Positions 7,451-13,545 of a stretch of 18,473 bases of DNA are shown here, in pieces. A program made the position numbers and the translations under genes. The stretch covers positions 1 to 18,473 of the forward strand of contig JBCCVR010000152.1 of NCBI GenBank assembly GCA_039194995.1, written 5' to 3'. The notes beneath the pieces are model-generated. The model made no database searches. It had not been told where the DNA came from and saw nothing but the letters and a program-made list of their open reading frames with translations. Positions within the stretch are counted from its first letter, which is position 1, and each line of letters starts with the position of its first letter. This stretch comes from CCY15215 sp039194995 (GTDB lineage: Bacteria > Cyanobacteriota > Cyanobacteriia > Cyanobacteriales > Spirulinaceae).

Positions 7451-7517
7451 CTCTCGCACTACTCGCCTTGCTGCAAGATTGCGAGAATTAGGAGTCGATC
7501 CCGATGAAGTTCTGTAG
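7443..7517 (+). pseudogene. Vestigial C-terminus of a Uma2-family protein
   Basis: The plus-strand frame ending at the TAG at 7515-7517 encodes RTTRLAARLRELGVDPDEVL. This matches the coiled-coil C-terminal tail common in cyanobacterial Uma2 proteins (repeated AxRLAxRLRxLGIDPDE at the stop). The frame is closed upstream by a TAG at 7422-7424 and no start or catalytic domain is present, so it is a leftover of about 20-25 codons. It abuts the stop of the next gene on the other strand. The evidence is the motif alone, over a short length. Confidence 0.5.
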
Positions 7518-7943
7518 CTATACTGTCTCAAAATGTTCTCTGTATTTGGCCAAAATCTTACGGAAAAATGGCGTTACTACCCATAAATCATTTTCATCTG
7601 ACTCATTCTCTGGATCTGCCCAATACCATACCGTGTGAATATGAAGATTGATATTGCACTCAACAGCTTGTAATATTTTCATCCAGAGAGGATTATTATC
7701 GAGTTTTTCAAATGCACTAAGGTCTTCAAATGATTGAATAATGATTTCCATCAATGTAAATTTTTCATCTTCAGACAAGGGTTCATTTTCATACGCAGCG
7801 ACAAACTCATCAATACGCTTTGCATCTGCAACTTCATACTCCCAATCTTGCATGTGACCGGTATTCCGCAAGTTGAATCGGATGGCAAGACTATCGATCG
7901 CTTCTCCTGTAGGATAACGCCATAAGTGTTTTGGAATATTCAT
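7518..7943 (-). CDS. Hypothetical 141-aa acidic protein
   Basis: I do not recognise this protein. It begins MNIPKHLWRYPTGEAIDSLA from the ATG at 7941-7943; a TTG one codon upstream is possible but less likely. It is acidic and soluble, with an amphipathic helical centre (DEKFTLMEIIIQSFEDLSAF, about residues 57-76), a WYWADPENESDENDLWVV segment near 105-122, and a short basic-aromatic end (FFRKILAKYREHF). There is no signal peptide or membrane segment. Length, acidity and a W-rich middle recall immunity-type or accessory proteins found singly between operons, but that is only an impression. It sits alone, stop to stop with a Uma2 remnant, and has no clear ribosome binding site. Confidence 0.7.
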   Translation of the reverse strand: MNIPKHLWRYPTGEAIDSLAIRFNLRNTGHMQDWEYEVADAKRIDEFVAAYENEPLSEDEKFTLMEIIIQSFEDLSAFEKLDNNPLWMKILQAVECNINLHIHTVWYWADPENESDENDLWVVTPFFRKILAKYREHFETV

Positions 7944-8010
7944 CAATTTAGGATTTATTGTAGGACTCTTTAGATTTAGATGGTACTCAAAATTATCAGA
8001 TCTTATTTAA

Positions 8011-8613
8011 TTAAGAGGATGGAGGAAGGATAGGAGAGATCGCAAGGGTAAGATCGGGAAAGGCAAGAGGGGAAACTTCCTCGGATTCGTCTAGCACAGA
8101 ATGTTCTGTATAGCCTGTAGGTGTTGGGTTGCGAAAGCGGTGGAGTTGACGATTTTTGAGATCTACGACCCAATATTCAACGATACCCGATCGCCCGTAA
8201 AGTTTATCTTTAACCTCACAATCTTGTCTTAACGTCGAGTCAGCAACTTCTACCACCAAATCAAGGCGATCGGGGGTAGGATGCTGTTTTGCATAATCTA
8301 AAACCGTTCCTCTAGCGATCGCTAGATCCGGTTCGGGTTCGGAAAAATCATCCAGTTGAATGGGATCTTGGGTGCGAACCAAAGTATTCCCAAGGCGATC
8401 GCGCAACGCATTCGCCAAGAGGTGTAATACAGTTAAGTGAGGTGTTCCTTTTGCGGCCATGAGGGTAACTTGTCCGACGATTAATTTGGTACGTTTGTTC
8501 GAGTCAAGAATCCCCGACTCGCTCATGCGATGATAGTCTTGCACCGTCCACCGCTTCAAGAAAGTCGGTTCGACGGCGATCGCAGAATTAAACAGGGAAC
8601 TCGCAGCCATCAT
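8011..8613 (-). CDS. Uma2 family protein (DUF820, PD-(D/E)XK nuclease-like)
   Basis: This is a 200-aa protein with the Uma2 layout. It has an N-terminal WTVQDYHRMSESGIL segment, a HLTVLHLLANALRDRL helix (59-74), PEPDLAI with Asp96 (93-99), LDLVVEVADSTL with Glu122 (118-128), a Lys at 137 in KDKLYGRSGIVEYWVVD, and a C-terminal FPDLTLAISPI. Uma2 proteins are multiplied in cyanobacterial genomes and have a restriction-nuclease-like fold; their biological role is unsettled. The usual VELIxGEI segment reads TKLIVGQV (43-49), so two normally acidic positions are Lys and Gln. That may weaken metal binding. The ATGs at 8611-8613 and 8608-8610 are adjacent; a GGGA about 5 bases upstream favours one of this pair. 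Confidence 0.9.
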   Translation of the reverse strand: MMAASSLFNSAIAVEPTFLKRWTVQDYHRMSESGILDSNKRTKLIVGQVTLMAAKGTPHLTVLHLLANALRDRLGNTLVRTQDPIQLDDFSEPEPDLAIARGTVLDYAKQHPTPDRLDLVVEVADSTLRQDCEVKDKLYGRSGIVEYWVVDLKNRQLHRFRNPTPTGYTEHSVLDESEEVSPLAFPDLTLAISPILPPSS

Positions 8614-8652
8614 ATTTTCCCATCTAGTTGCGCGTTGATTTGCAAAATAATA

Positions 8653-9099
8653 TCAATCATCTGCTGTATCTTGTTGTTCGTCTTCTTTTTCTTCGGGTTT
8701 GTCTTGCATCGTTTCACCCTCCTTGTTTTCAACAAAATTCCGCAATTGCAACAAAGCGAAAGTATTTCCCAAACTCAAAGGCAAAAGCGAAATTCCTTCT
8801 AATTTCGACTGAACCCAACCATCTCCCCAATACCATTCATGATAGCCATCAATCCCCTGACTCAACAATAAACGAACGCATTCTTCCGTTACAACATCAA
8901 CGCGATGTTCGATCGCGATCGGTCCCGTCTTTGCGGTAAATGTCGTCCCAGAAATTAACGCTTCCGGTAAATCCTCCTCAAATTGTTGGGGAAACAACCA
9001 CTGGCGAAAATTCTCCGGACGCAATACGCTTTCTCCGATCGCTTTCGCTGACGCTTCGAGTTCAATTCGCAAACAACTTTTCTGAAAATTTCCGAACAT
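8653..9099 (-). CDS. SRPBCC-like conserved protein
   Basis: This 148-aa protein looks like a compact SRPBCC/START-type ligand-binding fold. It has an opening strand SCLRIELEASAKAIGESVLRPENFRQWLFP (8-37), a GTTFTAKTGPIAIEHRVDVVTEECVRLLLSQGIDGYHEWYWGDG region of alternating strands (51-94), and a C-terminal helix NTFALLQLRNFVE. Residues 125-148 are a disordered, strongly acidic tail (KEGETMQDKPEEKEDEQQDT). The fold call is by pattern and moderate. It follows the GlmS-like gene on the same strand after a 42-base gap made mostly of heptamer repeats, so the two may be co-transcribed. No catalytic residues are evident. Confidence 0.75.
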   Translation of the reverse strand: MFGNFQKSCLRIELEASAKAIGESVLRPENFRQWLFPQQFEEDLPEALISGTTFTAKTGPIAIEHRVDVVTEECVRLLLSQGIDGYHEWYWGDGWVQSKLEGISLLPLSLGNTFALLQLRNFVENKEGETMQDKPEEKEDEQQDTADD

Positions 9100-9104
9100 G
9101 ATTC

Positions 9105-9140
9105 TTAACTGGTGACTGGTGACTGTTAACTGGTGACTGA
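9105..9140. repeat. Heptanucleotide tandem repeat (STRR type)
   Basis: Heptamers CTGGTGA (9109-9115), CTGGTGA (9116-9122), CTGTTAA (9123-9129) and CTGGTGA (9130-9136) lie head to tail, preceded by TTAA and followed by CTGA. This is the short tandemly repeated repetitive sequence type known from filamentous cyanobacteria. It fills the gap between the GlmS-like and SRPBCC-like genes and ends just before the GlmS-like stop codon. Confidence 0.85.
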
Positions 9141-9141
9141 T

Positions 9142-12100
9142 TTACAGCCATCCTTTCTTCGCTTTGGCGATTTTAGGAGGGTGAACGGGTTCGACATCGT
9201 AGAATGTTCCCAAGCCTTCATATTCTGCCAAATAATCCGACTCGTAGAGGGTGCGGACGCGATCGCGAGGGCGATCGATCTTGACACGAGTGGGTAAGGT
9301 TGACCCATTTTCGTCCACGAGGAAGCGATCGGCTAACCGTTTGGATTGTTCGAGATTACTCAATTCTAACGCCAAATCTTTCAACAATTTCAAGTAAGTG
9401 CGATCGTCGATCGCTTTGGTGGCGAAACGATGGATTTTCACCCGCACTTCTTGGGATTTAGCGTGTAGAAAACCGCCGACTTGATGCAATCGTTCGTAAT
9501 CGGGAACATCTCCGGCGAGGAGGGATAAAGTGGTAAGAATGGCTTCTCGTCTCCGTCCTTCCATGCGATCGAAATAGTGAGTGCGATCGCAGACTTCTAA
9601 AAACTCTCCTAAAACCCATCGTGCTGCTTTTTCGACATGCGATCGCAAGGTTTCGGAAATGTCGGAACTTTGGGGGGGAACTTGACACAATAAATCGACG
9701 AAAGGACGATTCCATGCTTCGATTTTCTTGGCGATTTCCTTCTTTTGCAAGCCCCAGAAATAGGAAATTAAATGAGAAACAACTATCGCTTGAAAAGGAT
9801 AGAGAACGATACTATCGGCAGGATAGGTAAAGATATAATCCGGCGCGTAGTCGGGAATATTTTGTAAGGTTTCGCGATCGCTTTGATGGGCGATAAAAAA
9901 GGACGTGGCGACGCGAGGACCGATTTCACTAGCAGATTTTAATGCCCGTGCGTGGAAAAACGACCAACTCGGAGGCGGGGCATTATGACCTAAAATCGAT
10001 CCTAAAGTATGGCGGGTGCGGCGTTTCATGTGAGCGTATTTTCCGTGTTGGAACTGGAAGAAATGCCAACCCGCAAACATTTCCTGAATCATTTCTGCTG
10101 CTTTGTGTGCCTGTTCTTCCGGGACTCCATCCACATATCCCGTATAGACGAAATCGAAGTTTCCTCCCACCAATTCGCTGCACATTTTTTCAATTTCGGC
10201 AATTAGTTCTTTATCGCCGACAATTTCTTCAACCACATCCGGCAAGCGTGCCAATTCTTGATAGATTTCTCGGGCGTATTCTGAGGAAATATCGCCGCGA
10301 ATTTCGCCGATATAGGTATGTAACGCAAGCTGCCATTGTAGAGATGCCATTGCGGCAAATGTAGACCCCACGCACTCTTCTTCCGGTAAGTTAGTAATCC
10401 CCGAACCCGCTGCCGGATGGATAGCTGCATCCAACCCTCGTCCGATATTTCCGAGGGGACTGGCTTCGATATTGGTAATCGAATAAATCCAAGGGGTTTT
10501 GGTGGCAATAAAGTCCTGTAAATGTTGGGGTAAATCTTCTCGTAGGGTGTCGGGTTTGACCAGCGATCGCAGTTCTTGCAAGCGGGCTTTTGCCACAATT
10601 GTTTCCGCTAAGTTGCGATCGCGGCGTTGGATTTCTCGCTCGATACGTGCAACAACAGAGGGCAAACTTGCCAACTCATGGGTAAGTTTAATCGTATCGG
10701 AAGTCCCGCCAGAATTTGAGTTAGCAATAAAAAGGGTTTTGCTACTCGTAGAAGGGGGAATAGTATCGGAGCCAGTAAACCCATCTAAATTCATCATCGG
10801 CAGGGTATTTAAACAGAGTTTCCTCGCCATATTGCCCGCGATCGTATTGATTAAAAAGGATGTTCCTGCGGCTCCAGTAATAATCTGTTGGAGTTCCTGA
10901 ATGCGCTGATGACGTAAGGTTTCATTCTCTGTCCCCATAATTAAACCAATTCCGTTTTCTCCTGTGCGGAGTTTGACCGTACCATCGTAAGATTTTGAGA
11001 ATAGTTTTTCGGTATTTTTGCGTAAAGCTAAAGGTTGAATTACGATAATTTCTTCCCCGTACTTGTTATAAGGACATGGGATCGTGTTATTCTCTAAATC
11101 TCGATACTCGATTTGAAATACTTTCAGGGGAGCTAAACGTTCTCGACGAATATCCGTATGAATATATGCCTCAGCTTGATTCTGTTTTTCAATGCCGATT
11201 AGGGGAATTTCTTGACCGCGATAGATATTGAATAATTTAACCCGACCGTCGGCGCTAACTTCTACAATTTCACCGGGGAGAACGTCATAAATTGGGGCGA
11301 CTCCTTCAGTAATATAAGCAGTTGCACGTAAATCTTTTAAAAAGGTCACTTCTTGGGAGATTTTCTCCGCAATTTCGATTTTTCCCTCTGCCAGAGATTT
11401 GGAATTCAAGAGAATGACCTGTTCTTTGAGCGCATTTTCTTCGGAGGCAGAGAGAAAGGAAACGCGATTATAATTCCTAAGATCGTAGGATTTAGGAATG
11501 TAAAAGATGAGTTCTCCACCTTCCTCGCCGCCGCGTTCTGTCCCTCCGCGCAACATATTAAAAACGCCGCCACTCAGTAAACCATGACTGGGTTTTCCGA
11601 GGGGCGTAAAGGATTGAAAAGTAAACTTATTTTCGGGATTGGAATATTCAAAAATACGGGCGGCGAGGGCGGAGGCGATGGTGGTTTGTTGCGCGCCTGC
11701 CTGTGCCATTGTTGTTGCCAATCCCAACAATTCAGCAATTTTTTCACTGGCTAAAGATTGGCGATCGTCTCGTAGAAAACCCTGCTGGACAGATTCTTGA
11801 ATGGGCTTGCCATTATTATTACAAAAAATAATGATTTTTTCGTGCAGTTTGATTTTGAGTTCTTTGTGGGCGAACTGTTCGCCAATAAAGTAATATCCGA
11901 CACGACCGTTACTGTCCGCGATCGCCATTTTATTATCAAGATAATCGGGATCGACATAAGCAAGGCGATGTAAAGCTGGAGCAAGGCGATCGCTGCGGAG
12001 ATGCTCGTACAAAAAGCGCTTGAGAGCGGGTTCGACGCAAGAATCGGAGTTGGAAGAGAAGCGAAATCCTTCGTAGTTTAAAAATCGCTTATAGCGAGGA

Positions 12101-12726
12101 GCATCATTAATATCGCCGTTGTGAGTGTCGGAAAAAATACTTTCTCCCAGATCGCGATCGCGTTCTTCGAAGAAAAGTTGCCCTTCTTGAGAAAGTTGAT
12201 AAATCCGAATTTTGGGTAAAAGCAGGCATTCTTGATGGGGATGAGCATTGCTTTCGGAATACATATCCCCCTGAGAGGCTTGGCGGACATGGGTTTCCCA
12301 GTTGGTAATAAATTCCGTACTCTCTAAGTCCGCACGTTCGAGCAGCGCATCCCATGTTTTCAGTAAATCTCCCCCATCCCGAGAGACTTTGATCCCCGTC
12401 GCCGCCTCAGTTTGAATGCGTGTCGTTATTTCCGCCATTTCTCCATGAGACAAGCCGCGATCGCCGCGATCGCACTCCCCCACAAGGTCTAAAATACTAT
12501 TGAGGGAAATCGTCCCGATCGCCATTCCTGCGGCATCGTAGCCTGCTTTGGTACTTTTTTTGGAGCAGTCTTCGGCCAGTGCTGTCGCGTAGGCAATGCG
12601 ATCGTGCAAGGTCGCTTGAATCATATCCCTCGGACGTATCCGATAGGTTGCCGTTTCCGGATCTTTGGTAAAGAACAGATGTTCAATTTTGACGGGACTC
12701 AGAAAAACGTTGAAATTACGACACAT
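9142..12726 (-). CDS. Giant GlmS-like protein: class II amidotransferase-type domain plus two SIS domains
   Basis: This 1194-aa protein is about twice the length of GlmS (about 610 aa), which makes glucosamine-6-phosphate from fructose-6-phosphate and glutamine. GlmS order is preserved. Cys2 follows Met1 as an N-terminal nucleophile. YDAAG is at 63-67, NWETH at 142-146, NAHPH at 160-164, an NNG oxyanion-type motif at 304-306, and LPGEIVEV at 483-490. SIS-1 has GTS (621-623) and a sugar-phosphate loop SNSGGTSDT (670-678). SIS-2 has E871, K875, E878 and H894, with the spacing I recall for E. coli GlmS E481, K485, E488 and H504. Differences are an insertion between NAHPH and NNG (about 165-295), a charged helical insert at about 688-740, and an unmatched C-terminal extension from about 1010. 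By my alignment the GlmS glutamine-binding Arg73 and Asp123 become Asn142 and about Ala326. The MC start supports the ATG at 12724-12726. The substrate is unknown; a diverged amidotransferase/isomerase is the best reading. Confidence 0.85.
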   Translation of the reverse strand: MCRNFNVFLSPVKIEHLFFTKDPETATYRIRPRDMIQATLHDRIAYATALAEDCSKKSTKAGYDAAGMAIGTISLNSILDLVGECDRGDRGLSHGEMAEITTRIQTEAATGIKVSRDGGDLLKTWDALLERADLESTEFITNWETHVRQASQGDMYSESNAHPHQECLLLPKIRIYQLSQEGQLFFEERDRDLGESIFSDTHNGDINDAPRYKRFLNYEGFRFSSNSDSCVEPALKRFLYEHLRSDRLAPALHRLAYVDPDYLDNKMAIADSNGRVGYYFIGEQFAHKELKIKLHEKIIIFCNNNGKPIQESVQQGFLRDDRQSLASEKIAELLGLATTMAQAGAQQTTIASALAARIFEYSNPENKFTFQSFTPLGKPSHGLLSGGVFNMLRGGTERGGEEGGELIFYIPKSYDLRNYNRVSFLSASEENALKEQVILLNSKSLAEGKIEIAEKISQEVTFLKDLRATAYITEGVAPIYDVLPGEIVEVSADGRVKLFNIYRGQEIPLIGIEKQNQAEAYIHTDIRRERLAPLKVFQIEYRDLENNTIPCPYNKYGEEIIVIQPLALRKNTEKLFSKSYDGTVKLRTGENGIGLIMGTENETLRHQRIQELQQIITGAAGTSFLINTIAGNMARKLCLNTLPMMNLDGFTGSDTIPPSTSSKTLFIANSNSGGTSDTIKLTHELASLPSVVARIEREIQRRDRNLAETIVAKARLQELRSLVKPDTLREDLPQHLQDFIATKTPWIYSITNIEASPLGNIGRGLDAAIHPAAGSGITNLPEEECVGSTFAAMASLQWQLALHTYIGEIRGDISSEYAREIYQELARLPDVVEEIVGDKELIAEIEKMCSELVGGNFDFVYTGYVDGVPEEQAHKAAEMIQEMFAGWHFFQFQHGKYAHMKRRTRHTLGSILGHNAPPPSWSFFHARALKSASEIGPRVATSFFIAHQSDRETLQNIPDYAPDYIFTYPADSIVLYPFQAIVVSHLISYFWGLQKKEIAKKIEAWNRPFVDLLCQVPPQSSDISETLRSHVEKAARWVLGEFLEVCDRTHYFDRMEGRRREAILTTLSLLAGDVPDYERLHQVGGFLHAKSQEVRVKIHRFATKAIDDRTYLKLLKDLALELSNLEQSKRLADRFLVDENGSTLPTRVKIDRPRDRVRTLYESDYLAEYEGLGTFYDVEPVHPPKIAKAKKGWL

Positions 12727-13176
12727 GGCCAGTTATAAACGATCGACTATCAACAGGTTGGTTAGATGAAAGCGCAAGAAGGGTCGCTGGGGTCTCACCG
12801 CTCCTCAGTATATCCAATCATGTTAGTGGCGAATTCGATTCGCGCTCATTGAGCCTTATCGAAATCCCATCTCCCGACCTCGATTATCCATTATCAACCG
12901 AATAATCAATTCGCGCGATCGAGTGCAACTTCAGTCACTTTCTCATATTTTTATCTTGAGTATAATTACTCAGATTTTAAGGGTTGACAAAAATCTTTGA
13001 TCGTGTAGAGAATGCTATGCGATCGGGGTAGAAAAATGATGAGGAGGATTAAAATTTTAGATCGACATTTTTGGGTTTCATCGCGTCCCGTTTTATGTTT
13101 ATAATCGAATGGGTATGGCAGGCATTGCCGTCAGCTTGAGAGAAGACTTTTCGGAGGCATTTGCTGGAGGACTCGT
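12727..13176. other. 450-base spacer with the ComFB-gene promoter region
   Basis: No gene with family resemblance lies here. The left part (12727-12960) shows only HIP1-like CGATCG sites and a small inverted repeat (GCGAAT, TCG, ATTCGC at 12829-12843). The right part has a promoter candidate at 12984-13011, a TATAAT at 13100-13105 and a ribosome binding site just before 13177. A 22-codon frame at 13036-13104 is discussed under rejected items. Confidence 0.7.
12984..13011 (+). promoter_or_regulatory. Candidate promoter for the ComFB-family gene
   Basis: A perfect TTGACA at 12984-12989 is followed after 16 bases by TAGAGA at 13006-13011, a moderate -10 match. A start near 13018 would leave a leader of about 160 bases. 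A second, perfect TATAAT lies at 13100-13105 without a good -35, so two start sites are possible. Confidence 0.45.
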
Positions 13177-13521
13177 ATGGAAAAAAAACTGGTCAATCTT
13201 ACCCTCTTGTTAGTGAAAGACGATATCGACCAAATCCTAGCAGAACAGCCCGATCGCATCCAGAAAGATTTTGTTAAAAGAGATTTATTTGCCGATCTAA
13301 TTGCCTATGTTCTAAGTCGCATTCCTAATAATTATACCGTCTTGGCAGAAGGTACAATTCCTCCAATTCACGCTCATCTGCAAACAGAATCGGCAGAGCG
13401 TCAATTAGCGCGAGAAAAAATGATTCGTCAAGGGATTTATTTTGTTTTAGAAAAGAGTTCTCATCGCACCCTGCCAACAAGGGGATTAAAGAAAAGTAAA
13501 ACCCCTCAATTATCTGTTTAG
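13177..13521 (+). CDS. ComFB-family (late competence development) protein
   Basis: This 114-aa protein carries the ComFB core at about residues 4-60: VNLTLLLVKDDIDQIL, then DFVKRDLFADLIAYVLSRIPNNYTVLAEG, matching the family pattern of a helical domain ending in a D(I/L)xAYxLxRxPxxY motif. The metal-binding Cys cluster of some ComFB proteins is absent. The family is named for the Bacillus late competence gene and has been reported as a cyclic dinucleotide receptor family, including in cyanobacteria; I have not verified ligand residues here. The last 25 residues are basic (SSHRTLPTRGLKKSK) and may be a flexible or nucleic-acid-contacting tail. A GGAGGA about 5 bases before the ATG is one of the clearest ribosome binding sites in the window. 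It converges with the PBP gene, 24 bases apart. Confidence 0.8.
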   Translation: MEKKLVNLTLLLVKDDIDQILAEQPDRIQKDFVKRDLFADLIAYVLSRIPNNYTVLAEGTIPPIHAHLQTESAERQLAREKMIRQGIYFVLEKSSHRTLPTRGLKKSKTPQLSV

Positions 13522-13545
13522 AAGTAGTCGGAAATTGGGCGCGGG

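Noticed and set aside
12721..12749. A TATAAC directly before the GlmS-like start as evidence of a leaderless transcript
   Set aside because: No -35 box stands at a suitable distance, so the match is not strong enough to list as a promoter.
13036..13104. A 22-codon frame (MMRRIKILDRHFWV...) upstream of the ComFB gene, possibly a leader peptide
   Set aside because: Its stop codon overlaps a perfect TATAAT, it has no attenuator-like hairpins after it, and nothing suggests a regulatory codon run. Chance is more likely.
13110..13214. A 33-codon frame MGMAGIAVSLRED... overlapping the ComFB start
   Set aside because: It overlaps a well-supported gene that has its own strong ribosome binding site, and it shows no family resemblance.
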